Below are positions 28,373 to 37,005 of a DNA stretch of 64,000 bases, in pieces; position 1 is the stretch's first letter, and each line of letters opens with the position of its first letter. This stretch comes from Cellulomonas hominis (GTDB lineage Bacteria; Actinomycetota; Actinomycetes; Actinomycetales; Cellulomonadaceae). A program made the position numbers and the translations under genes. The stretch spans positions 1 through 64,000 of the forward strand of contig NZ_CABEGA010000040.1 in assembly GCF_901521055.1 (NCBI RefSeq), in the 5' to 3' direction. Below the pieces are notes generated by a model that made no database searches, was not told the DNA's origin, and saw only the letters and a program-made list of their open reading frames with translations.

Positions 28373-29719
28373 TCACACCCCGGCGGGCTCGGGCCGACGG
28401 GCCTCGTCCGGGCCCGTCTCGCCCGGACCCGCCGCCGGCTCCCCGGGCGCGAGCCGGGTCCGGTCGTCGGCCATGAGCATCCGGGCGACCACCGTGACGA
28501 CGACGATCACCACGGCCATCACGACGTAGGCGCTGGAGAAGCCGATGCCCTCGTACGCGAACCCGAACACCGAGGCGAAGATCGCGACGCCGATCTGCTT
28601 GGCGAAGTTGAAGCCGAGCATGTACGCGGTCGCGGAGATCCGGACGTCGAACATCCGGGTGATGTACTTCATGACCGACACCAGCAGGAACGGCATCTCG
28701 ATCGCGGCGAGCAGGCGCCAGGCGATGAGCAGCCACTCGTGCGTGAAGAACGCGGAACCCAGGACGCGCACCAGCAGGACCGCCGCGAAGACCATGAGGC
28801 CCTTGCGGGCGCCGATCTTGTTGACGATGAACGGCGCCGCCACCATGAACGCGGCCTCGGCGAAGATCTGCACCGCGACCACGCGGGAGAACAGCACCTC
28901 GGCGTCGCCGCTCGTCACGAAGGTCGCGAAGTAGTTCGGGAACTGCTGGTCGAACACGTCGTAGAGGGCGGCGGTCCCGAACATCAGGACGACGAAGCCG
29001 AGGAAGTTCCGGTCCCGCAGCAGCGCCACGACGGTGGCCCGTGACACCTTGGTGCCGCCCTGCGCGTCCGCGCCGCCGTCGGCCTCCGCGCCGGCGCGCT
29101 CGCCCTCGTGGGGCACCCGCGCGACGAACAGCAGCGTGCCGAGCACGATGGCGGAGACCGAGCCGGCCCACCAGATGCTGCTCGGGTTCGCGGCCCACAG
29201 GAACCCGCCCACGAGCGCGGCGGTGCCGCCGGCCAGCGAGCCGAACAGGCGGGCGTGGCCGTACTCGAACCGGTTGGCGCGGCTGGCGCGCTCGTTGAAG
29301 GCCTCCACGACGCCCACGCCGGAGTTCAGGCACAGGCTGAGGAAGATGCCGCCCACCACGGCGGCGAGGAACTCGTTGACGCCGCTCAGCGGCAGGAACA
29401 CGAAGGTGAAGAACGGCCCCATGAACGCCGCGCAGAGCACCACGAAGAAGAACAGGTACTTCTTGAACCCGAGGCGGTCCTGCAGGTAGCCGTAGACGGG
29501 CTGCAGCACCAGCGCCGTGATCGCGGAGACGGTGCTGACGAGGCCGATGGCGGTGGTACCCATGCCCGCCTCGTTCTTCAGCCACAGCGGCAGGAACGTG
29601 AACGCGAGCTGCCAGATGGCGAAGTAGAAGAAGTACAGGCCGCCGTAGTTCCAGAACACCCCCCGCTTGAGCTGCTCCAGCGCGCGGCGCTGCTGGACGG
29701 GTGCGGTCGTGCTGCTCAT
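28373..29719 (-). CDS. MFS oligosaccharide:H+ symporter (LacY/CscB-like)
   Basis: A 448-residue twelve-helix major facilitator. The first helix segment FWNYGGLYFFYFAIWQLAFTFLPLWL and the loop YGYLQDRLGFKKYL fit the oligosaccharide:H+ symporter family (LacY, RafB, CscB). A charged cytoplasmic loop (residues about 212-235) separates the halves. It should import a disaccharide or small oligosaccharide. Its ATG overlaps the stop of the GH43 gene (ATGA), so uptake and cleavage are translationally coupled. The C-terminal tail is Pro/Glu-rich. Sugar unknown; an arabinoside fits the neighbour. Confidence 0.87.
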   Translation of the reverse strand: MSSTTAPVQQRRALEQLKRGVFWNYGGLYFFYFAIWQLAFTFLPLWLKNEAGMGTTAIGLVSTVSAITALVLQPVYGYLQDRLGFKKYLFFFVVLCAAFMGPFFTFVFLPLSGVNEFLAAVVGGIFLSLCLNSGVGVVEAFNERASRANRFEYGHARLFGSLAGGTAALVGGFLWAANPSSIWWAGSVSAIVLGTLLFVARVPHEGERAGAEADGGADAQGGTKVSRATVVALLRDRNFLGFVVLMFGTAALYDVFDQQFPNYFATFVTSGDAEVLFSRVVAVQIFAEAAFMVAAPFIVNKIGARKGLMVFAAVLLVRVLGSAFFTHEWLLIAWRLLAAIEMPFLLVSVMKYITRMFDVRISATAYMLGFNFAKQIGVAIFASVFGFAYEGIGFSSAYVVMAVVIVVVTVVARMLMADDRTRLAPGEPAAGPGETGPDEARRPEPAGV

Positions 29720-30735
29720 CGTGCGTCTCCGGACGGGCTGAGGACCTCGGTCGAGGTCGGGGTGGGGCGGGTGTCGGGCACGGGGGTGCCCCAGACGGGG
29801 CGGCCGTCGGCGTCGAACGGCAGGACCTGCGCACGGGCGTGCCGGTTGGGGTCCCACAGCGGGTCGCCGGTGATCTCGGTGTAGGTCCGCGCGTGGTAGA
29901 CGAGCACCGGGGTGCCGTCGGGCAGCTCGGTGAACGAGTTGTGGCCCGGCCCGTACTGGCCCGCGGACGGGTCGGACACGAACACGGGGTCGGGGCTCTT
30001 GGTCCACGACGCCGGGTCGAGCAGGTCGCTGCCGAGGTCGGCGGTGAGCACGCCCATCGCGTAGTCGATGCCGGTCGCCGCGCCCGAGTAGGTCAGGTAC
30101 ACCCGCCCGTCGCGCACCAGCACCGAGGGGCCCTCGTTGACCCAGAAACCCTTGACCTCCCAGTCGAACTCCGGGCGGGACAGCAGCACCGCCGGGGTCG
30201 CGAGGGTCCAGGGGTTCGCCATGCGGGCGATGTACAGGTTCGAGTGCCCGCGGACATCGAACGCCTGCTGCGCCCACACGAGGTACTGCTCGCCGTCGAC
30301 GACGACGCTGGTGGCGTCCAGCGCGAACGACTCCCAGCCGGTGTCGACCTGCCCGCGCTCGACCCACTCCCCCTCGAACGGGTCGTCGGCGTCGTTCTCC
30401 AGCACGAAGACGCGGTGGTTGAACGTCTCGGCCGTCCCGGGCACGTCGACGGTGCCGTGGTCGTTCGGCGCGGCGGCGAAGTAGACGTACCACTTCCCGT
30501 CGACGCGGTGGATCTCCGGGGCCCAGATCAGGTGCGACATGGGGCCCTCGGCGTGCCGCTCCCAGATGGTCACCTCGGGCGCCGCCTGCAGGTCCTCGAG
30601 CCGCTCCGCACGCCGCAGGACCACCCGGTCGTACAGGGGGTGCGAGCCCGTGAAGTAGTACTGCCCGTCGTGGCGCAGCACGCACGGGTCGGCCCGCTGC
30701 AGCACGATCGGGTTGACGTCGACGCTGTCCGTCAC
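29716..30735 (-). CDS. GH43-family glycosidase, cytoplasmic
   Basis: A 339-residue five-bladed propeller hydrolase without signal peptide. Visible GH43 landmarks: catalytic-base Asp in LQRADPCVLRHDGQYYFTGS, the pKa-tuning Asp region LDATSVVVDG, and the acid Glu in VNEGPSVLVRDGRVYL, with the late motif YGPGHNSFTELPDG. The layout resembles intracellular alpha-L-arabinofuranosidases acting on imported arabino-oligosaccharides. The GTG at 30735 follows GAGGAG. First gene of an operon with the symporter, behind a LacI-type operator. Confidence 0.87.
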   Translation of the reverse strand: MTDSVDVNPIVLQRADPCVLRHDGQYYFTGSHPLYDRVVLRRAERLEDLQAAPEVTIWERHAEGPMSHLIWAPEIHRVDGKWYVYFAAAPNDHGTVDVPGTAETFNHRVFVLENDADDPFEGEWVERGQVDTGWESFALDATSVVVDGEQYLVWAQQAFDVRGHSNLYIARMANPWTLATPAVLLSRPEFDWEVKGFWVNEGPSVLVRDGRVYLTYSGAATGIDYAMGVLTADLGSDLLDPASWTKSPDPVFVSDPSAGQYGPGHNSFTELPDGTPVLVYHARTYTEITGDPLWDPNRHARAQVLPFDADGRPVWGTPVPDTRPTPTSTEVLSPSGDAR

Positions 30736-30783
30736 TGTTCTCTCCTCGTCGAGACCCGGGCACGCCCGGGACGCTTCTTCATC

Positions 30784-30811
30784 GTTGTATGTTAACGCTC
30801 ACACAGCGTAA
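30784..30811 (-). promoter_or_regulatory. Promoter of GH43-symporter operon with embedded LacI-family operator
   Basis: On the minus strand TTACGC (30806-30811) and TACAAC (30784-30789) are spaced 16 bases as -35 and -10. The spacer is filled by the imperfect palindrome TGTTAACGCTCACA (30790-30803), which has the central CG and TGT...ACA ends typical of LacI/GalR-family operators. A repressor there would block RNA polymerase. No lacI-type gene is adjacent, so the regulator is encoded elsewhere. Confidence 0.65.
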
Positions 30812-30992
30812 CCCCCGCCGCGGAGGCGCCCGCCGGGACGCAGGTCCCCCGCCCGCCGCGGGAGCGGGGTCGGCGCGAGAGCCGTGCGGTGGGCGGCGCG
30901 GTGAGCGGCGCGGTGAGCGACCCAGAGCGCGCCGGCGCCGGTAACCTCACCAGCGACCTCGCACGACCGCCGACCCGCTCCGGAGCCGCACG

Positions 30993-32222
30993 ATGCCCGT
31001 CCCCGTCGCCCCCGACGAGCCCGCCGTGCCGGCGCCCGCACCCGCACCCGGCGGCCGCTGGGCACCCGGCGCCCGCGACTCCCGCATCCCGCCGCGCTGG
31101 CTGCCCCGTGCGCTGGTCATGGGGGTGGTCGCCGTGTTCGCCGGCGTCCTGGTCTGGCGCGCCGCGTCGATGCTCGGCAACGTGCTGACGATCATCGTGA
31201 TCTCGTGGTTCGTCGCCCTCGCGATGGAGCCGATGATCCTGTGGCTCGGCCGCCGCGGGATGCGCCGCACCCTCGCCACCGGCCTCACCATGCTCGGCTC
31301 GCTCGTCATCGGCATCGGCATCCTCGCCCTGCTGGGCGGGCTGTTCGTCAACCAGCTCGTGGAGCTCGTGCAGTCGATCCCCGGGTACTACGCCGACCTG
31401 CGGGCGTTCCTCGGCGACCGGTTCGACATCGAGCTGCCCCGCACCGACGAGCTGCTGAGCAACGCCGGGGACTACGTCGGGGACATCGCCCCCGGCATCG
31501 TCGGCGTCGGCACGTCCATCGCGGGCGGGCTGTTCACCGCCACCGCCGTCCTCCTGGTGGTCTACTACATGGCCAGCGCGGGCCCGAAGTTCCGCGCCGC
31601 CGTGTGCCGCTACCTCGCCCCGCACCGGCAGCGCGAGGTGCTGCGGCTGTGGGAGGTCTCGCAGGACAAGGTCGCGGGGTTCATCACCTCCCGCATCGTG
31701 CTCGCCGCGATCTCCACCGCGACCACGTGGCTGTTCCTGCAGCTGCTCGGCATCCCGTACGCCCTGCCGCTCGCCACGTTCACCGGGCTGGTCTCCCAGT
31801 TCATCCCGACCGTCGGCACCTACATCGGCGGCGCGCTGCCCGTGCTGGTCGCGCTGTCGGTGTCCCCGCTGCGCGCGCTGGCCGTCCTCGCGTTCATCAT
31901 CGCGTACCAGCAGGTCGAGAACCTGTTCCTCACGCCGAAGGTCTCGCAGCGGTCGCTCGCGCTGAACCCCGCCGTGGCGTTCCTGTCCGTGCTCGCGTTC
32001 GGTGCGGTGTTCGGCGCGTTGGGGGCGTTCCTGTCGCTGCCGGTCGCCGCGACGATCCAGGCCGTCATGTCGACGTACCTGCGGCGGCACGAGCTGGTCG
32101 ACTCCACGCTGCTGCAGGAGGAGGAGACCGGGCGCCGCAAGAACGGGGACTCCGGCCACCCGGCGGATCACGGGCAGGGCGAGCTGCGTCCCCCGGTCGC
32201 GCCGCCCGCCGAGCCCGCCTAG
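30993..32222 (+). CDS. AI-2E family transporter (TqsA/PerM-like permease)
   Basis: A 409-residue membrane protein. After a Pro-rich cytosolic N-terminus come about seven to eight helices in the AI-2E family pattern, with the conserved loop QFIPTVGTYIGGALPVLVAL and QQVENLFLTPKVSQRSLALNP. Members export autoinducer-2 (TqsA) or act as Na+/H+ antiporters, so function cannot be fixed. The C-terminal ~45 residues are disordered. ATG start at 30993. It is followed by a small acidic-protein gene on the same strand and diverges from the GH43 operon. Confidence 0.87.
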   Translation: MPVPVAPDEPAVPAPAPAPGGRWAPGARDSRIPPRWLPRALVMGVVAVFAGVLVWRAASMLGNVLTIIVISWFVALAMEPMILWLGRRGMRRTLATGLTMLGSLVIGIGILALLGGLFVNQLVELVQSIPGYYADLRAFLGDRFDIELPRTDELLSNAGDYVGDIAPGIVGVGTSIAGGLFTATAVLLVVYYMASAGPKFRAAVCRYLAPHRQREVLRLWEVSQDKVAGFITSRIVLAAISTATTWLFLQLLGIPYALPLATFTGLVSQFIPTVGTYIGGALPVLVALSVSPLRALAVLAFIIAYQQVENLFLTPKVSQRSLALNPAVAFLSVLAFGAVFGALGAFLSLPVAATIQAVMSTYLRRHELVDSTLLQEEETGRRKNGDSGHPADHGQGELRPPVAPPAEPA

Positions 32223-32274
32223 CGTCGACGGGAGCGGCGCCGCACCCGGGCGCCGGAACCCGATGGGAGGCCGC

Positions 32275-32460
32275 ATGACCGACTCGACCAGCGACTGGAT
32301 CCCCGACTCCCCCGGCGACGACCCGGACGTCCCCGACGCGGAGCCCGAGCTGCGCCTGGGCGGCGTGGACCGCGGCGACGACGTGGCGCAGGACCTCCAG
32401 GAGAACCTCGAGCCCGGCGCCCTCACCCAGGACCCGGACCCGGTCGAGCCCCCGGACTGA
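32275..32460 (+). CDS. Small highly acidic protein, unknown
   Basis: A 61-residue protein rich in Asp, Glu and Pro, with strongly negative net charge and no hydrophobic segment (MTDSTSDWIPDSPGDDPDVP at the start). GGGAGG lies at good spacing before the ATG and the gene is 52 bases downstream of the AI-2E gene, so it is probably expressed with it. I do not recognise a family. It is probably intrinsically disordered. Confidence 0.55.
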   Translation: MTDSTSDWIPDSPGDDPDVPDAEPELRLGGVDRGDDVAQDLQENLEPGALTQDPDPVEPPD

Positions 32461-32483
32461 CTCCCTCGCCCTCACCCACCGTC

Positions 32484-32520
32484 GCCCGGGCCGGACCGCC
32501 GCGCGCGGGCCGGCCCGGGC
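32484..32520. terminator. Convergent stem-loop terminator
   Basis: The 11-base arms 32484-32494 and 32510-32520 pair perfectly with a 15-base loop. It sits between the small acidic-protein gene (plus) and glnE (minus) and can serve both. Confidence 0.7.
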
Positions 32521-32521
32521 G

Positions 32522-35500
32522 TCAGCGGTAGAAGACGTCCTCGACGACCGCGCGGGCGCGGCGGGACGCGCGCAGCCAGGCGTCCTCCAGGTCCTGACCG
32601 GAGCCGGACGGGTAACCCACGACCGCGGCCAGCCCTGCGACGAGCCGGCGGTCGTGCGGGAGCACGTCGGCTCCCCCGGTCCGGCCGGTCCAGAGCACCA
32701 GCGCATCACGCAGCCGCGACGCCAGGTCCCACGCCTCGACCAGGACGTCCGCGTCGTCCCCGGCGAGCAGCCCCGCCTCCCGTGCCGCGGCCAGGGCGTC
32801 GAGCGTCGAGGTGGTGCGCAGCGCGGGGACGGCGTGCGCGTGCTGCAGCTGCAGCAGCTGGGCCGTCCACTCGACGTCGGCGATCCCCCCGCGCCCGAGC
32901 TTGAGGTGGCGGGTCGGGTCGACGCCGCGCGGCAGCCGCTCGGACTCCACGCGCGCCTTGATCCGCCGGACCTCCCGCACGCCGGCGGCGTCCAGGCCGC
33001 CCGCGGGGTACCGCAGCGGGTCGACCAGCTCCACGAACCGCTCCCCGAGCGCCTCGTCGCCCGCCACCGGCCGGGCCCGCAGCAGCGCCTGGCTCTCCCA
33101 CACGAGCGACCAGCGGGCGTAGTACTCGGCGTACGCGTCGAACGACCGCACCAGCGGGCCGCTGCGCCCCTCGGGCCGCAGGTCGGCGTCGACCTCGAGC
33201 GCCGGCTCGGGCCCCACCGAGCCGAGCAGCGACCGGAGCCGGGTGGCGACCCCGGTGGCGAAGTCCTGCGCGAGCACGTGCGGGACGCCGGGCAGCGGGT
33301 CGTGCACGAACAGCACGTCGGCGTCGGAGGTGTAGCCCATCTCCCGCCCGCCCAGGCGGCCCATCGCGACGACGAGCACCGCCGTCGGGTCCGCGTCCAG
33401 CCGCCGCGCGACCCGCTCCTCCCACACCGCGACCCGCAGCGCGCCCGCGAGCAGCACGTCGGCCGTCGCCGTCAGGCTGCGCGACGCCCGGGTGCCGGTG
33501 ACCACGCCCAGCACGTCGGCGACGGCGGTGCGGGCCAGCTCCCGGCGGCGCATCGCCCGCAGCGCGGTGACCGCCGGGACCGGCTCGGTCGCCCGGGTGA
33601 GGATCGCGTCCGCCTCGGCGGCGAGCCGCTGCTGGCTGCGCGGCTCGAGCTCCGCGTCGTCGTCCAGCCAGACGACGGACTCCGGTGACCGGGCGAGCTG
33701 GTCGGCCACGTACCGCGAGGTCGACAGCGCGCGGGCGAGCCGCTCCGCCGCCGTGCCGGAGTCCCGCAGCATCTTGAGGTACCAGTGCGTGCCGCCCAGC
33801 GTCTCGGACAGCCGCCGGAACGCGAGCAGCCCGCCGTCCGGGTCCGGCCCGTCGGCGAACCAGCCGAGCATGACCGGCAGGAGCTGCCGCTGGATCGCCG
33901 CCCGCCGGGACACGCCCTCGGTCAGCGCGGCGATGTGCCGCACGGCGCCCGCGGGGTCGCGGTAGCCGATGGCGGCCAGCCGGTTGCGTGCCTCCTCCGG
34001 CGCGAGGCTCACCTCGGCGGCCGAGAGCTGCGCGGTGGCCGGCAGCAGCGGCCGGTAGAACAGCTCCTCGTGCAGGTGCCGCACGTCGCGCCGCACCTGC
34101 CGCCAGCGCTCCAGCAGCCCCTCGGCGCCCTCGGACCGCATCCCGACCGACCGGGCGAGCCGCCGCAGGTCCGCCTCCGCGGTCGGCATGAGGTGCGTGC
34201 GCCGCAGCCGGTACAGCTGGATGCGGTGCTCCAGCGCCCGCAGGAACCGGTAGCAGACGGCGAGCTGCGCGGCGTGCTCCCGCCCGACGTACCCGCCCGC
34301 CGACAGGGCCGCGAGGGCCGTGAGCGTGTTGCCGCTGCGGATCTCCGGGTCCGACCGGCCGTGCACGAGCTGCAGCAGCTGGACGGTGAACTCCACGTCC
34401 CGCAGCCCCCCGACGCCGAGCTTGATCTGCCGGTCGGCCTCGGCCGGCGGGACGTTCTTCTCGACCCGGCGGCGCATCGCCTGCGAGTCCTCGACGAAGT
34501 TGTCGCGGCGCACCGCCTGCCACACCATCGGGTTCGTCAGCTCGACGTACGCGCGGCCGAGCTCGCGGTCGCCGGCGAGCGGGCGGGCCTTGAGCAGCGC
34601 CTGGAACTCCCAGGTCTTGGCCCACCGCTCGTAGTACGACCGGTGGGAGTCGAGCGTCCGGACGAGCGGGCCGTCCTTGCCCTCCGGGCGCAGCGCGGCG
34701 TCCACCGGCCAGAGCGCGGGCTCCCCGGACGGCCCGCCGCACGCGCGGGCGAGCGCCGTCGCCAGCCGGGTGCCCGCGGCGAGCGCCTCGGCCTCGTCGA
34801 CCCCCTCGGCCGGTTCGGCGACGTAGACGACGTCGACGTCGCTGACGTAGTTGAGCTCCCGCCCGCCGGTCTTGCCCATGCCGATGACCGCCAGGCGCAC
34901 CGACGCCCCGTGGTCGTCCAGGTCGGCGCGGGCCAGGGCGAGGCCCGACTCCAGGGCCGCCGACGCCAGGTCGGCGAGCGCGGCCGCGACCCCCGGCAGG
35001 CGGGTCAGCGGCTCGCCGGACGTCAGGTCGGTCGCCGCGATCCGCAGCAGCCGACGGCGGTACGCGCGGCGCATCGCGTCGATCCCGTCCGTGCCGGTCA
35101 CCGTCGCGACCGGTGCGGGGGACGTGGGGTCGGCGCCGACCGCGGTCAGCAGCTCGGCGCGCACGGCCTCGACCGGCACCCCCGTGCCCGGGGCGTCGTC
35201 CAGGACGGTGTCGAGGTGCTCGGGGTGCGCGCACAGGTCGTCGCCGAGCGCCACGGAGGCGCCCAGCACCGCGAGCAGCCGGTGCCGCGCGGGCCCGTCC
35301 TCGGCGAGCGTCGCCGCCAGCCGCCGCGCGCGCGCCGGGTCCCGGTCCACCGAGCCGGCGATCTTCGCCAGCGACAGCAGCGCCTGGTCGGGATCGGCGG
35401 AATCGGCGAGCGCCGGCAGCAGCGCCTCCGTGCCCGCGCCGTCCCGGTCCCCGACCAGCGCGACGAGCGCCCCGTCGGCCAGCATCCGCTCCGCGCGCGC

Positions 35501-35569
35501 GACGTCCGCGAACCCGGCGCGGGTCAGCCGACCCGCGAGCGTCCCGCCCCGACCGACCGACGTGCTCAT
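32522..35569 (-). CDS. glnE: Bifunctional glutamine-synthetase adenylyltransferase/deadenylylase
   Basis: A 1015-residue protein with the duplicated GlnE plan: two nucleotidyltransferase domains, each with a G-G-[RE]-E and paired-Asp signature. The N-terminal deadenylylase has GKTGGRELNYVSDVDVVYV and the C-terminal adenylylase has GRLGGREMGYTSDADVLFV. A PII-binding helical region (GlnD_UR_UTase-like) follows each. It controls glutamine synthetase I by AMP addition or removal. It starts 11 bases after glnA2, the same order as in Mycobacterium tuberculosis (glnA2-glnE). The target GS (GlnA1) is not in this window. Confidence 0.95.
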   Translation of the reverse strand: MSTSVGRGGTLAGRLTRAGFADVARAERMLADGALVALVGDRDGAGTEALLPALADSADPDQALLSLAKIAGSVDRDPARARRLAATLAEDGPARHRLLAVLGASVALGDDLCAHPEHLDTVLDDAPGTGVPVEAVRAELLTAVGADPTSPAPVATVTGTDGIDAMRRAYRRRLLRIAATDLTSGEPLTRLPGVAAALADLASAALESGLALARADLDDHGASVRLAVIGMGKTGGRELNYVSDVDVVYVAEPAEGVDEAEALAAGTRLATALARACGGPSGEPALWPVDAALRPEGKDGPLVRTLDSHRSYYERWAKTWEFQALLKARPLAGDRELGRAYVELTNPMVWQAVRRDNFVEDSQAMRRRVEKNVPPAEADRQIKLGVGGLRDVEFTVQLLQLVHGRSDPEIRSGNTLTALAALSAGGYVGREHAAQLAVCYRFLRALEHRIQLYRLRRTHLMPTAEADLRRLARSVGMRSEGAEGLLERWRQVRRDVRHLHEELFYRPLLPATAQLSAAEVSLAPEEARNRLAAIGYRDPAGAVRHIAALTEGVSRRAAIQRQLLPVMLGWFADGPDPDGGLLAFRRLSETLGGTHWYLKMLRDSGTAAERLARALSTSRYVADQLARSPESVVWLDDDAELEPRSQQRLAAEADAILTRATEPVPAVTALRAMRRRELARTAVADVLGVVTGTRASRSLTATADVLLAGALRVAVWEERVARRLDADPTAVLVVAMGRLGGREMGYTSDADVLFVHDPLPGVPHVLAQDFATGVATRLRSLLGSVGPEPALEVDADLRPEGRSGPLVRSFDAYAEYYARWSLVWESQALLRARPVAGDEALGERFVELVDPLRYPAGGLDAAGVREVRRIKARVESERLPRGVDPTRHLKLGRGGIADVEWTAQLLQLQHAHAVPALRTTSTLDALAAAREAGLLAGDDADVLVEAWDLASRLRDALVLWTGRTGGADVLPHDRRLVAGLAAVVGYPSGSGQDLEDAWLRASRRARAVVEDVFYR

Positions 35570-35580
35570 GGCGCGGCGCC

Positions 35581-36918
35581 TCAGAGCATCGGGAGGAACC
35601 GGCGCAGCTCGTACGGCGTCACCTGCGCCCGGTACTCCTCCCACTCCTTGCGCTTGTTCTTCAGCACGAAGTCGAAGACGTGCTCGCCGAGGGTCTCCGC
35701 GACGAGCTCCGAGCGCTCCATCACGGCGATGGCGTTCTCCAGCGTGGCCGGCAGCGGCTCGATGCCCAGCGCGCGGCGCTCGGCGTCGGTCAGCTCCCAC
35801 ACGTCGTCGTCGGCGCCCTCGGGCAGCTCGTAGCCCTCCTCGACGCCCTTGAGGCCCGCGGCCAGCAGCACCGCGAACGCCAGGTACGGGTTGGTGGCCG
35901 AGTCGACGCCCCGGTACTCGATGCGCGACGAGTTCGACTTCCCGGGCTTGTACATCGGCACCCGCACGAGGGCGGACCGGTTGTTGTGGCCCCAGCAGAT
36001 GTAGCTCGGCGCCTCGGAGCCGCCCCACAGCCGCTTGTAGGAGTTGGTGAACTGGTTCGTCACCGCGGTGATCTCGGCGGCGTGCCGCAGCAGGCCCGCG
36101 ATGAACGAGCGCGCCGTCTTCGACAGGTCCAGGTGGCCGCCCGGCTCGTGGAACGCGTTGCGGTCGCCCTCGAACAGCGACAGGTGGGTATGCATGCCCG
36201 AGCCGGGCTGGTCGGCCAGCGGCTTCGGCATGAACGAGGCGAACACGCCCTGCTCGAGCGCGACCTCCTTCACCACCGTGCGGAAGGTCATGATGTTGTC
36301 GGCCGTGGTCAGCGCGTCGGCGTACCGCAGGTCGATCTCGTTCTGGCCCGGGCCGGCCTCGTGGTGCGAGAACTCCACCGAGATGCCCATCGACTCCAGC
36401 ATCGTGATGGCCGCGCGCCGGAAGTCGTGCGCCGTGCCGCGCGGCACGTGGTCGAAGTAGCCGCCCTGGTCGACGGGCACCAGCGGCTGCGACGGGTCGG
36501 CCGGGGCCTCGAACAGGTAGAACTCGACCTCGGGGTGCGTGTAGAAGGTGAACCCCGCGTCGCTCGCGCGGGCCAGCGCGCGCTTGAGCACGTTGCGCGA
36601 GTCCGCCAGCGACGGCTCGCCCTCGGGCGTGAGGATGTCGCAGAACATCCGGGCCGTGCCGTGCCGCTCCCCGCGCCACGGCAGCACCTGGAACGTCGTC
36701 GGGTCGGGCTTGGCGATCATGTCCGCCTCGTACACCCGGGTGAGGCCCTCGATCGACGACCCGTCGAACCCGATCCCCTCCGCGAACGCGGACTCCAGCT
36801 CGGCAGGCGCGACGGCCACCGACTTGAGGGTCCCGAGCACGTCGGTGAACCAGAGCCGGATGAAACGGATGTCGCGCTCCTCCACCGTGCGGAGGACGAA
36901 CTCCTGCTGCCTGTCCAT
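35581..36918 (-). CDS. glnA2: Glutamine synthetase family protein, GlnA2 type
   Basis: A 445-residue type I GS-fold ligase. N-terminal MDRQQEFVLRTVEERDIRF and the catalytic strings EFSHHEAGPGQNEIDLRYAD, PGSGMHTHLSLFEG and NRSALVRVPMY are clear. It is the short GSI-alpha/GlnA2 form, lacking the beta-specific insertion of GlnA1. Near the C-terminus EEGYELPEG replaces the NLY[DE]LPP adenylylation context. In Streptomyces coelicolor GlnA2 is a gamma-glutamylpolyamine synthetase, so glutamine synthesis should not be assumed. The ATG at 36918 is preferred over 36927 by ribosome-site spacing. First gene of a glnA2-glnE operon. Confidence 0.92.
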   Translation of the reverse strand: MDRQQEFVLRTVEERDIRFIRLWFTDVLGTLKSVAVAPAELESAFAEGIGFDGSSIEGLTRVYEADMIAKPDPTTFQVLPWRGERHGTARMFCDILTPEGEPSLADSRNVLKRALARASDAGFTFYTHPEVEFYLFEAPADPSQPLVPVDQGGYFDHVPRGTAHDFRRAAITMLESMGISVEFSHHEAGPGQNEIDLRYADALTTADNIMTFRTVVKEVALEQGVFASFMPKPLADQPGSGMHTHLSLFEGDRNAFHEPGGHLDLSKTARSFIAGLLRHAAEITAVTNQFTNSYKRLWGGSEAPSYICWGHNNRSALVRVPMYKPGKSNSSRIEYRGVDSATNPYLAFAVLLAAGLKGVEEGYELPEGADDDVWELTDAERRALGIEPLPATLENAIAVMERSELVAETLGEHVFDFVLKNKRKEWEEYRAQVTPYELRRFLPML

Positions 36919-37005
36919 GCGGTACATCCTGCCTGATCGCCGGGCGCGCGGTGGCACGGCACGCGCCGCTCGCCGGGCTCTTCCGGCACGAATAGGCTCG
37001 CGGGC

